Part shown: one piece after another, positions 43,396 to 64,000 of the stretch
Layout: each line of letters opens with the position of its first letter
Position numbering within the stretch: the stretch's first letter is position 1
NCBI GenBank assembly: GCA_030562195.1
Contig: CM060200.1
Location: 41,575,084-41,639,083, forward strand
Reading direction: 5' to 3'
Source of the DNA: Nipponacmea schrenckii
Lineage: Eukaryota > Mollusca > Gastropoda > Lottiidae
DNA length: 64,000 nt
The notes under the pieces: generated by a model
Seen by the model: only the letters and a program-made list of their open reading frames with translations
What the model was told of the DNA's origin: nothing
Databases searched by the model: none
Program-made: the position numbers and the translations under genes

Positions 43396-46300
43396 ATGGG
43401 TAAAAAATTCTTTGTTTTTGGATTTTAACTATCTTAAAGTTTATCGGGATTTGAAGATAAAAGGTTTAATTTGTGCTTGCATCATTTTGGATATCATCAA
43501 GTTCAAATTTCAATAATTATTTTCATAAAGAAACTTGGATTTGATCAGCTATTCCTCTACTTTAGCGTTTATCTTTAGTCGGCATCCGCATGATTTAATA
43601 AAACATCTACTTTTTGAGTTGGATTTTATCCAAATTGTCAGAAATTGAATAAATTGATTTCTAAATTGAACGAAATGTTGTGCATTTTGAGCTAGATTAG
43701 AAATAAGTGGAAGGAAATGCTGCTGTGACGTGGACGTTTTTCATTGACTTAATTATCACGAGTTATGTCCCTTGAGTTAATTTCTAACTTCTCAATGAAA
43801 TACAATTGGATTTATTGACATCACATATTATCTTATTATGCATATCATATAAGATTTGAAATTGAACCATTTCACAGTTAGCCAGGGCACTTGATTACAA
43901 TTCAGCTGAACTTAAAATAAACTTTTAGTTCAGGGGCCATATTCATAACTTAACTTCTAATTTGAGTGTCCCAGTCAATTAATTGTTGTACAATCAGATC
44001 ACTGTAAATTTTTAAAAACTTATTTAAGTTTTTGGAGAATAAGGCACTTACCTTGGCCTTCAATTTAACTTCATTCAAAACTAAATTGATAGATATATTT
44101 TGCTTTGCCCGTCTTCATTGGTTCATTTCAATCTAAAATAGAAAACACCAGATTTCCTATACTATTTTGTGTATAAAATTTACATATGTGTTTTGAATGA
44201 GTACAAATATATAATGCTAAATTTAATATACATGAAACAAGTCAGGCCTTTTATTTTCTGTAATTTAATTGTGGTATTTTGTTTTTCAGCTGTTTCTAGT
44301 ACGATGTCGTTGACCCTATCTGGGACGTTAAGTGTAGTTTTATTCGCTGGAATGCAGATGTTCAGACAACAGTTATCTTCAGTAGAATATTTAACAATAT
44401 TTGGTGGATTGTTGGGATCTTTTCTATTTATTTTATTATTAACTGTATCCTTTTAAAGTCAACATCATTCTAAACCAAATATATTTATCTTATATCATAC
44501 TCTCTATTTACCTACCTACCTGTTCATCTATTTACCTACCTGTCTATCTATTTACCTACCTGTCTATCTATTTACCTACCTATCCATCTATTTACCTACC
44601 TATCCATCTATTTACCTACCTATCTATCTACCTGTCACCTTAGGGTGGGTAAAATATCTTTCATTTTGGACTTTAGCAATATTCACGATTGTCTGTCTAT
44701 CTATCAATATATCTATGAACATGTCTATCTACCAACCTGTCTATCTACCAACCTGTCTATCTATATACTGGTCTATTTCCTTTCTACCTGTCTATCTATA
44801 TACTGGTCTATTTCCTTTCTACCTGTCTATCTACCAATCTGTCTATCTACCAACCTGTCTATCTATATACTGGTCTATTTCCTTTCTACCTGTTTATCTA
44901 TATACTGGTCTATTTCCTTCCTACCTGTCTGTCTACCAACCTGTCTATCTATATACTGGTCTATTTCCTTTCTACCTGTCTGTCTACCAACCTGTCTTTC
45001 TATATACTGGTCTATTTCTTTCTACCTGTCTGTCTACCAACCTGTATATCTATATACTGGTCTATTTCTCTTCTACCTGTCTATCTATATACTGGTCTAT
45101 TTCCTATGTACCTGTCTATCTATATACTGGTCTATTTCCTTTCTACCTGTCTCTCTACCAACCTGCCTCTCTACCAACCTGTCTATCTATATATTGGTCT
45201 TATTTCCTTTCTACCTGTCTATCTATATACTGGTCTATTTCCTTTCTACCTGTCTATCTACCAACCTGTCTATCTATATTATACTGGTCTATTTCCTTTC
45301 TACCTGTCTGTCTACCAACCTGTCTATCTATATACTGGTCTATTTCCTTTCTACCTGTCTGTCTATTTCCTTTCTACCTGTCTGTCTATTAATTATACAC
45401 CATATTAATACATTTGAACTTCCTTAACTAGAAATTTAGGCAGTGGGAAATTTTGAACAAATTACTTTTGGTCGAGGTTTTCAAGCACAAATATTTCCTG
45501 AAGGTAAGAAGTCAAATCATTTGATATAGTATTTGTAATTCTGTCAAGTTGGTCTCTGAAATTGAAGGCAGCTCAGAGATTGATCAATAATTTGTATCTA
45601 GCATAGTTTGATGAAATCCTGCATGCAACATCATAACTATACCACTTTGTGTATTTCAGTAATACTGTTATTAACACTGTACCACTTTGTATATTTCAGT
45701 AATACTGTTATTAACACTGTATCACTTTGTATATTTCAGTAATACTGTTATTAACACTGTACCACTTTGTGTATTCCAGTAATACTGTTATTAACACTGT
45801 ATCACTTTGTGTATTCCAGTAATACTGTTATTAACACTGTATCACTTTGTGTATTCCAGTAATACTGTTATTAACACTGTATCACTTTGTGTATTCCAGT
45901 AATACTGTTATTAACACTGTATCACTTTGTGTATTCCAGTAATACTGTTATTAACACTGTATCACTTTGTATATTTCAGTAATACTGTTATTAACACTGT
46001 ACCACTTTGTGTATTTCAGTAATACTGTTATTAACACTGTACCACTTTGTATATTTCAGTAATACTGTTAATAACACTGTACCACTTTGTATATTTCAGT
46101 AATACTGTTAATAACACTGTACCACTTTGTATATTTCAGTAATACTGTTAATAACACTGTACCACTTTGTGTATTTCAGTAACACTGTTATTTACATTGT
46201 ACCACTTTGTATATTTCAGTAATACTGTGTTTATTAGTTGCTTTATTCGCATCTGGTCTGGTTCACCGAGTTTGTATCACAACTTGGTAAGTTTTTTTTT

Positions 46301-47192
46301 TCCCTTCGGTTCTTTCACCATTGGTGCTGTGTGGACAATCACCAGTTGTCAAACTAGAAACTTGTCATTGAGATTCCCAAAACTGTTCGTATTTCATAGA
46401 CTTTTCTAACTTTAATAATTTTGGCTAACAGCTGGGTGTGAAGGCGTCAGTGTAAATGCTTGCCTTGCTGAAGTATGAATCATAGACAATAAAAAAAACA
46501 TAAAAATTGTAGATTGTAACATTGGGCTTCAGTTTTATTAGGAAAGCACAGAAACAGGCATGTTGACATAACCTCCAGTGAAATATGTTTTAGTAATTGT
46601 AGATTGTTACATTGAGGTTAAGTTGTATTAGGCAAGCACAGAAACAGGCATGTTGACATAACCTCCAGTGAAATATGTTTAGTAATTGTAGATTGTAACT
46701 TTGAGGTTAAGTTGTATTAGGCAAGCACAGAAACAGGCATGTTGACATAACCTCCAGTGAAATATGTTTTAGTAATTGTAGATTGTAACTTTGAGGTTAA
46801 GTTGTATTAGGCAAGCACAGAAACAGGCATGTTGACATAACCTCCAGTGAAATATGCTTTAGTAATTGTAGATTGTAACTTTGAGGTTAAGTTGTATTAG
46901 GCAAGCACAGAAACAACAATGAACGAGTATTGATAGTGAAATAAGTTTCACATTTGATATATTTTAAATTAAAAATTACTTCTGCTTATCGAATTTTTAA
47001 ATTTGAATTTCATTTCGCCCTTTTTTATTTGGTCACACGAAAAATCTATCAAACATTCAAAATTTATTCTTAATTTTATTTTTCAGTTTGATATTTTCAC
47101 TGGTGGCGCTATATTTTATAAATAGAATATCACATTCTAAATACGGAACTCAGACGGTGGCTCCAGTACCAGTCAGCAAGAAGAAAAAATAA
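43396..47192 (+). CDS. KRTCAP2: KRTCAP2, oligosaccharyltransferase complex subunit, five coding exons
   Basis: Complete 131-aa membrane protein (human KRTCAP2 is 136 aa). Coding exons on the plus strand: 43396-43399, 44290-44444, 45440-45503, 46220-46286, 47087-47192. Phases all agree. Exon 1 carries only ATG plus one base; joined to exon 2 it gives [13 protein letters not shown]. Recognised blocks are [31 protein letters not shown] and [15 protein letters not shown], ending in a lysine tail KKKK that fits ER retention of a multi-pass protein. KRTCAP2 belongs to the STT3A form of oligosaccharyltransferase, acting in co-translational N-glycosylation at the ER. A polyadenylation signal AATAAA sits at 47241-47246. 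The start could instead be the ATG within exon 2 (residue 7), but the exon-1 ATG restores family length and phase. Introns 2, 3 and 4 each contain a different minisatellite; the one in intron 3 copies the exon-4 acceptor. Confidence 0.93.
44495..45400 (+). repeat. Tetranucleotide-rich minisatellite in KRTCAP2 intron 2
   Basis: ctatctatttacctacctgt units at 44510-44640, then units combining tctatctatatactggtcta, tttcctttctacctgt and ctaccaacc to 45390. The Leu/Ser/Tyr/Cys frame of 260 codons here is a repeat product inside the intron. Confidence 0.95.
45645..46219 (+). repeat. 40-bp array repeating the exon-4 splice acceptor of KRTCAP2, 14 copies
   Basis: Unit aatactgttattaacactgt plus accactttgtatatttcagt. 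First bases at 45661, 45701 and every 40 bp to 46181. The real exon begins at 46220 with the same aatactgt after the same tttcag. Some units have ttccag instead of tttcag. Confidence 0.97.
46211..46220 (+). promoter_or_regulatory. KRTCAP2: True 3' splice site of KRTCAP2 exon 4
   Basis: ATATTTCAG followed by TAATACTGTG. This is the last member of a 40-bp tandem array that repeats the same acceptor and first exon bases 14 times upstream. It is the only copy followed by the KRTCAP2 coding sequence ([11 protein letters not shown]). Confidence 0.85.
46500..46920 (+). repeat. About 90-bp tandem repeat in KRTCAP2 intron 4, 4-5 copies
   Basis: ttgtagattgtaactttgag, ggcaagcacagaaacaggca and cataacctccagtgaaatat recur. 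Confidence 0.92.
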
Positions 47193-47240
47193 ATGCAGCG
47201 AAAAATATATTATTTTTATCATCCTTATTATTTCATAGAA

Positions 47241-47246
47241 AATAAA
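47241..47246 (+). promoter_or_regulatory. Candidate polyadenylation signal of KRTCAP2
   Basis: AATAAA lies 49 bases after the KRTCAP2 stop codon, giving a very short 3' UTR if used. A poly-G run follows at about 47326. Confidence 0.55.
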
Positions 47247-47649
47247 ACATTTACAATCAAATTGTTTCATTTCTTAGGAGTAATTAGTTCAATTTAGGGT
47301 AAGGGGAAATTATGGCAGCTGATGGGGGGGGGGGGAAATTGTAGCTGTTTGGATGACATAGCAGCTGATAGGGTGCTAATGAGATATTAATGCAGCTGAT
47401 GGGAAGCTATGGCAGCTGTTAAGTAGACAGAAGTTGAACCTAGAGGGGGAAGAAAGGGAGATAACTGATTGGGATAGTAAAGATGAATAATGCTCAGATA
47501 TACACAATGAATGGAACTTTTCTTCTTCAGTCTATCCTTGACTATGGAGATGACAATCAACAAACTTAGATTCTAGACCAGATTGGAAATAAAAGGAAGG
47601 TGAATCTACAGAGACTTACCTCGATTTCTGAATCCTATCAGGCAATTCT

Positions 47650-47835
47650 AATGAAATGACTGGAGTTTTACATCCTTCTCTTCTGCACCTAATGGGCTAA
47701 TGAAGACAGGCAATGCCATGTAGTGCAATGAGGGGTTTTGCCAGGTCAGCAACATTAAACTACTCTTTTCAGCGATTTCCAACTGTCGAGGGATCTTTCA
47801 ACTGCACAGTCTGTAGCATGCGGAGATTAGACAAT
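47650..47835 (-). mobile_element. SINE copy downstream of KRTCAP2
   Basis: Minus orientation: gactggagttttacatcctt, gggctaatgaagacaggcaa, gcgatttccaactgtcgagg, cacagtctgtagcatgc. Confidence 0.8.
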
Positions 47836-48074
47836 GAGAGTTAAAAATATAGTCAAAGTTGAATTCAATCAGCAAATAGGTCACAATTACAGACTTCAAC
47901 ATGAAAATAAACAAGTTTAGAAGTCTGGCTAAAGTTGTATTATTTAAACCTGGGGGGTCAGGTAAAACTGATAAAAACAGGAAGGGTGAACAAAAGACCA
48001 AAAAATCTGTAAAAACATCTAAATCTTATTTTTATTTACATACATACAATAATAATGTGGACTGATATATACAA

Positions 48075-48245
48075 ATAATAATACATACATACTTAGTAAT
48101 ACACAGTAATACTTAGTAATACACAGTAATACCTAGTAATACACAGTAATACCTAGTAATACACAGTAATACCTAGTAATACACAGTAATACACTAGTAA
48201 TACACAGTAATACCTAGTAATACACAGTAATACAAGGTAATATAT
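48075..48245. repeat. 20-bp repeat, about eight copies
   Basis: Unit agtaatacacagtaatacct. Confidence 0.93.
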
Positions 48246-48479
48246 AGTGACAGTAAGAGATGATGTGAAACATTAAATACAACCAGCGGACAACCAACCA
48301 AATATCATAGTGGTGTGAATATTTCTACAAGTTGAAAATAAAAATGTTATAACTCTTTTTCATGATCTAATACAGAAAGATAAAGTGAAAGATGGTCTTT
48401 AAATGAGACACTCCTTAATGTCGTCTCTACTGTAGAGACTTGACAGGGATACTATCTCTTAGAATGGGTAAAAATTTAA

Positions 48480-49475
48480 AATCTTAAACTTGGTCAATAA
48501 GAGTATATATTCATCAGTTAGACTTACCAGGTGTCATGACTAAAGAATAGAATCTCTATATAACATGATATATCTATTAAACTAAGTTATTATTGAAAAA
48601 CACTTCTAACTTAAACTTGGTCAATAAGAGTATATATTCATCAGTTAGACTTACCAGGTGTCATGACTAAAGAATAGAATCTCTATATAACATGATATAT
48701 CTATTAAACTAAGTTATTATTGAAAAACACTTCTAACTTAAACTTGGTCAATAAGAGTATATATTCATCAGTTAGACTTACCAGGTATCATGACTAAAGA
48801 ATAGAATCTCTATATAACATGATATATCTATTAAACTAAGTTATTATTGAAAAACACTTCTAACTTAAACTTGGTCAATAAGAGTATATATTCATCAGTT
48901 AGACTTACCAGGTATCATGACTAAAGAATAGAATCTCTATGTAACATGATATATCTATTAAACTAAGTTATTATTGAAAAACACTTCTAACTTAAACTTG
49001 GTCAATAAGAGTATATATTCCTCAGTTAGACTTACCAGGTCATGACTAAAGAATAGAATCTCTATATAACATGATATATCTATTAAACTAAGTAATTATT
49101 AAAAAACACTTCTAACTTAAACTTGGTCAATAAGAGTATATATTCATCAGTTAGACTTACCAGGTGTCATGACTAAAGAATAGAATCTCTATATAACATG
49201 ATATATCTTTTAAACTTAGTTATTATTGAAAAACACTTCTAACTTAAACTTGATCAATAAGAGTATATATTCATCAGTTAGACTTACCAGGTGTCATGAC
49301 TAAAGAATAGAATCTCTATATAACATGATATATCTATTAAACTAAGTTATTATTGATAAACACTTCTAACTTAAACTTGGTCAATAAGAGTATATATTCA
49401 TCAGTTAGACTTACCAGGTACCATGACTAAAGAATAGAATCTCTATATAACATGATATATCTATTAAACTAATAA
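48480..49475 (-). repeat. 127-bp tandem repeat, about eight copies
   Basis: Copies begin aaacttggtcaataagagta at 48486, 48613, 48740 and so on, and contain ttcatcagttagacttacca and gatatatctattaaactaag. They are reverse complementary to 12050-12310. Confidence 0.96.
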
Positions 49476-49479
49476 ACAT

Positions 49480-50140
49480 AGAAAATTTCATAATTGCTAT
49501 TACATCTTCAAAATTTGTTTCAAAACATAAATATTGGTAATCTTCACACAACAAAATTTCATTGCACAAATACACTGTGTGATGTTGCTAAAACCTTGAT
49601 TAAGGGAAGATGTCAGCTGATTGATTCAAGGGCACATCACTCTAATTTAAAATGAAAATATACACTGATTATGAATGACCTGACAATGGTGAATGGCATA
49701 ATTTACAATTTGTGATTTTTTTAATGACTAATAATTCATGTATACCCATCTTCACATGGCTAAAGATTCACTTGAAACAAGTCATGAGACAATTTTAGAC
49801 CATTGGATTGTTGAAGATGATGGAGTTTAAAGTAGATATGGCAGTATATTGTATTGTAGGATTCAAATTTGTCCAATCATCATCAAGGAATTCGAAACTG
49901 TTAAGATCCGGATTAAGATACTAAAACCTGAATGGTCCAGCCTTAAACCAGTCTCTGGGATTAAATCTTCCCAATTTAACACCAAATATAGAAGTATTTT
50001 TAAGGCATATTTCAATACAGGGACCCTTAAACCAGAATGATCACCATGGTGAGGGCCCCTTTAAGGTTATTTACTTTCTTACAAAATAAAAGCACTGTTT
50101 AATATATATTGATAGCTAGAGGCTTCATTAACAATCATAA
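49480..50140. other. Intergenic DNA, no gene recognised
   Basis: Only a short internal similarity, gtccagccttaaaccag and gacccttaaaccagaatga. Confidence 0.4.
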
Positions 50141-50194
50141 AATAAAATGACAAAAACTATATTAACATCACAATATGACAAGTATGAGGTGATG

Positions 50195-50520
50195 TGGTTC
50201 ATGATAATGATAATAATGATGATAATGTGGATGATGAAAACAGAAAATGATGATGAAAAATAATCATGATAAAGCTGAACAAATAATGTGATCATGATGA
50301 TAAATGACTGAAGAATTGAAAGGATAATGATGATAATGATGATGTAAAAGGAAATGATGGAAAAACAATGATGATAATGAAGAAAGAATGATGAATACAT
50401 CACAAAGTACCTGATAATGATGAACAACAAATGATGATGATGAATGAATGAATGAATATAACACAAAGTTCCTGATACCAGATGATGATGATGATAATGA
50501 TGATGATGATAATGATGAAC
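50195..50520. repeat. gatgataat microsatellite
   Basis: An imperfect trinucleotide tract, gatgatgataatgatgatga, with interspersed gaatgaatgaat. Confidence 0.93.
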
Positions 50521-52401
50521 AAATTAAATTATGATTACATTACTAGTGATTATGAAGGATGAAGGATAAATGACGAGGCAGGATTAGAATATAGACCGAG
50601 AATGAATTGTGCCATATAAGAATATCTTAATTTATCAAGTTATTGAAAATATAACCAATTATAAAACAACAGCTTATATCAGATAGATAAATAAAATCAT
50701 ATTTTCTAATGTTGAAAACATTGATGGTAAATATTCCGTGGTTTTATTCTTAAATATTTAAATTAAATAAAATACAGTAATCTGATTGGATGATATTACT
50801 TAATTTATAATCTATTATAGTGATTGACCAATCAGATGATTGTTACATTAACATCGTTAAAATTTAAAAGGATACAGTTTAACAGTAGCCATATTGTGAG
50901 AATGTTTATCCAAACAAACTTCCATGTTGGTACCTCATCCCTAATGATGTCAAGGTATAAGACACAGTTCGTAATCGTGAAGTCTAATCAATAATATATC
51001 GATCAAAAATCAGATCCAAAATAAATGAGTATCAAACACTATCACAAATAAAAACACCATCATTTTAAAAATAAAATATATATGAAAAACCATCCTGAAA
51101 TTATTTATTTATTATTTTATGAAGTTATTTTGTTTCTAATAATCCACAGATTAGCACAACCTTCTGACTACAGTGGTTCTAAAATATCACTTCATTCATA
51201 AATCACACGATAGTTAAAATAGTAAAACTAGACAGTGTTAAAATCCATGAAACAAGCGTGAAGAAATCAGTAAAACTGTATAATAATAGCCTTCCTAATT
51301 TCTTAATATAAAACTATATTTAAAATTTCTTATAAGGATGATTTTTGGGAGGACCAAAAAAAAAAAAAGTGAAGCCAATTCTAATAAAAGCGTAAAGTCT
51401 TAAATTTATCTCATTATCAAATCAAAATTGTCTGTTTCTCAAAAATCTATACCCGATCAGTTTACCCAGTCGGTTCACTTGGACCGGTTCATCCAGACCG
51501 GTTCACCCGGATTGGTTCACCCAACCTTTCTTCATTTAACTGGACAACAATGTATATATTTTGGCTCACAATATCATCAAATATCAAAGCACTATTTCGG
51601 CATTTTTAACAGTTTTTATAAACTCTAAACACAGAATCTAAACTTAAACAATATATTATTTTAAAGAATTTTAAAGTGATACTGCGTCCTAGAATAAACA
51701 AAAAATTGAAGTTCTCGACTGGTCAATATGTGTATATATTCATCAGTGAACTTAATCTATGTTTATTTTAAGACGCAGTATTCAGTGAAGAAACATTAAT
51801 AAGGAAGACAGTAAATCATGGTAAATTTTGAAAAATACAAATCCTACAGACCACAACCACATTTCACAAACCATTTTATAATAAATTTTTGGAATTTTTG
51901 AACATGTTATATTCATTTAAAAATTCATCTTTAAAATTTTACAATCTGAAGCCCTGATTTCTAATAATAATTTACAAAACTAACTTACAAACCAACTAAT
52001 TTTCAACCATAATGTCAAACGTAATAAAACTGAAAGAACTTTAGAGATGTATTCCATATTGTGGTGTCTATTCTGTGAATGAATGAATGACAAGTGAAAT
52101 TTATTAAAAGAATGAATGAATGAATGACATGGCTGTATGAAATCACTTGAGCAAATCATTATAACAAATTATGGAATAGAGACAACAGTGGCCCAAATAC
52201 AAACGGAATTTAAAACATTTGTAATACAAAATTTTCTTTAGGGTTTGAACTATCATTTTTGAAAGAAACAAAGATTTGTGGTTAATTTGAAACAAAATAT
52301 ACAATGTTTATTATAATAATGTTTGAATAAAATTTAGAAGTATATTAGATAACAATAAACACAATTATAGATAGACTTCTTCTCTTTAATTTATACCAAC
52401 G

Positions 52402-52467
52402 TTTCAATTTACATACAGCAATCTTTATCAAGCAATAATGATCAAGATTGCTGTATGTAAATTGAAA
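52402..52467. repeat. Perfect hairpin, 24-bp arms and 18-base loop
   Basis: Left arm tttcaatttacatacagcaatctt (given as tttcaatttac then atacagcaatctt) pairs exactly with aagattgctgtat then gtaaattgaaa. Weaker pairing continues outward (attatagata with tatctataat). Confidence 0.85.
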
Positions 52468-53139
52468 TTGAAGTAGTATATCTATAATAGTCTTCTAATA
52501 TTGCTGTCCATATAGTCTCACTAAATTATTGGAATATTTATTCTCAGTCATTTGGGCCACTGAAAAAAGGGCTAATTCAACAAAAAATAGTTTGGGTAAA
52601 GTCTCTGAAACCCTGGGAAACAACTCAAAACTCTAATTGAAATTTTGTCTCTAATTACTGTTCATAATTCAATGAATTTTATTACATGAATGTTTGAATG
52701 AACTCTAGCAAGTCGTTCTAGTAGAAAGTTTCTACGTAGTAATGAACAGACAATGCAATGTACCTTAATTTTGATTTCGTAGAATCTGTGTGCTTTTCAT
52801 TCTCATCATATTCCCCTTGAAATATATCAGAGAGAACAAGAACTAAATTATCACCGTGGAAATATAACAAATACATCCCTTGTTCACAGATAAAAAAAAG
52901 GTTTTGAATTAGCCCCGAAAATGATAAAAAACAAATAATTACGAGATTCATGTACAGATATGATGTAAAATGTGGTTTATGAAAGAAATGCTATGATTGG
53001 TTAATGCCAAGGCTGGGTATAACGTGACAGTCATCTACTGAACCATCTTCACCAATGTCAATCTATATCGAACTTTGTACTTGTCTCACCTTTCACAGAA
53101 GTCAGGAAATGATATCCCATCAAATGACTGTATACTGTG

Positions 53140-53210
53140 ATACAAGAAAGGTGACTATTGTAGTCAAGGTATAAGTATAAAGTTTGTAATAGCTTGATAT
53201 TGAGAAGATG
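53140..53210 (-). repeat. Single copy of the 40-bp satellite unit with flank
   Basis: gatacaagaaaggtgactat, tgtagtcaaggtataagtat, then tttgtaatagcttgatattg. This shows the unit outside an array. Confidence 0.75.
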
Positions 53211-54383
53211 ATACTTGATACCCCTCAACCTTTATAGTAAACCCTTCCACGCATGCATTCATTCTATCATTATTATACTATATATTATGTTTGGAAGAGT
53301 TCATTTATAATATTAGGGGTGTATTAGGTTGCCTGTCATATTATATTCAGCCTTGTAATACAATATTGTACATTGTGAGATATATAATATATAATATATA
53401 TATATGGTGTTTGAATGAAGATGAGTTTTGAAGCAAATGACTCTTTGAGATCCAGTATACAATTCATATAGACACATTTATTTTTTATACAAAAACACAT
53501 TTTCACACATTTCTCCAACATATATATCTTATTATAGCACTAACATTGCACACGGACTATAAATAACTCAGAGTCAACATAATATATATATATATATAGA
53601 TAGATATACATATATTTGGCTTCAACACGACAACTACTGCAGTGGTTATGCTCGCTCGGTTATGCCTTTGTTATCCCTTAGTTTGGCCTTGGTTATGCCT
53701 TATTAACTTCTATGTATGATTATATAAATCCCAAAGTGATTTCGTACACAGATGGTTCGGTAACACATGTTACTTGCAGATATTCCTATTTGATTCCTTC
53801 TTTTACTCCCAAAATTCTTTCAATAATTTCAAAACCATTTCATAAAATATCTCACCTTGGACAATTATTTCTCAATTTTATAGAATTTACTTCATTCTAG
53901 ATTTCAGCCTGATTGTTATTTGTGCTAGAAATTGTTGTAGTTAAATGTTATTTTATAATTTATCAATGATTAAAATTGGATCCAAATTTATATAAGATCT
54001 TCTTTTTTATTCCTTATTTCATTTTAACCTCTTCAACTTCAGGGTGTGCGTTAATTTACCATATTTACAATTTTTTATTTAGCACAGTAATTGATTTCAT
54101 TGATAACTTCTGTAACAGCACTTCCAAATATTTCACTTTCAATTCCGATTTGATAATTTGATATTTTTTGTATTCCATTAAGAACTAAGAACCATTAACA
54201 ATTTCCTTTAATACTAATGGTTAGAGATCTCAACCAATTAACTTATGGAGCGATTGAAAAAATTCCGATTTCAGAAACGTAAACCTGATGTAAACAGATT
54301 GAGCACGATTGATACATAATACGGCTGATGTTTACCACCCACTGCAGCCCGACAAAAATTAAAAACTGAAAATGTGATTGATG

Positions 54384-63978
<9,595 letters not shown>

Positions 63979-64000
63979 CTGTTTACAAAAATGGTTTTTA

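Larger units (their letters stand above)
50521..54383. other. Intergenic DNA beyond the insulin-receptor 3' end
   Basis: AT-rich, with a perfect hairpin at 52402-52467, a single 40-bp satellite copy with its flank at 53140-53205, a (ta)n tract near 53580 and short ggttcaccc repeats near 51470. The part next to 54384 is presumably the receptor 3' UTR. No further gene recognised. Confidence 0.5.

Noticed and set aside
44645..45427. A 260-codon Leu/Ser/Tyr/Cys frame that looks like a membrane protein
   Set aside because: Product of a ctatctatata-type minisatellite inside KRTCAP2 intron 2, open in more than one frame.
53712..54161. Two 60-codon plus-strand frames next to the insulin-receptor stop
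   Set aside because: Low-complexity AT-rich DNA with no recognisable family. The region is more simply the receptor's 3' UTR on the other strand.

Overview
The window is eukaryotic, AT-rich, intron-rich nuclear DNA. Spliced genes with GT-AG introns, one intron of only 4 coding bases after the start, a mollusc-type insulin receptor, a lophotrochozoan-looking opsin and a tRNA-headed SINE family all point to a mollusc, most likely a gastropod such as a limpet. The species assignment is inference. None of the four genes is captured by one continuous reading frame. I rebuilt each by joining exons at splice sites with matching phase.

Layout. Positions 1-29.3 kb hold no gene I can support. They are a chain of minisatellites (periods of about 16, 20, 34, 40, 54, 72, 82, 107, 127 and 135 bp), SINE copies and fold-back elements. 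29.4-34.0 kb (minus) is a complete six-exon NUDT12, a peroxisomal-type NADH/NAD-cap Nudix hydrolase, with a 48-bp minisatellite filling intron 2. 37.0-42.0 kb (minus) is a complete four-exon opsin of the group-4 (Opn5/peropsin-like) type, with a 43-bp minisatellite in intron 3. 43.4-47.2 kb (plus, head-to-head with the opsin) is a complete five-exon KRTCAP2, an oligosaccharyltransferase subunit. 47.2-54.4 kb is intergenic repeats, including eight copies of a 127-bp unit. 54.4-64.0 kb (minus) is the 3' two thirds of an insulin-receptor-family tyrosine kinase: 15 exons running from the second FnIII domain to the stop, continuing past the right edge.

The genes are ordinary, functionally unrelated animal genes with no sign of a shared pathway. 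The unusual part is the repeat biology. Tandem arrays occupy roughly a quarter or more of the window. The same 40-bp satellite appears at three loci and as a single copy in a dispersed element, which suggests mobile elements seeding satellites. The most striking case is in KRTCAP2, where the 3' splice site and first bases of exon 4 have been amplified into a 40-bp array, placing 14 copies of the acceptor directly upstream of the real exon. A 48-bp array in NUDT12 resembles the 5' half of a tRNA with a repeated Pol III A box. A MITE with TA target duplication and several near-perfect hairpins lie in introns and intergenic DNA.
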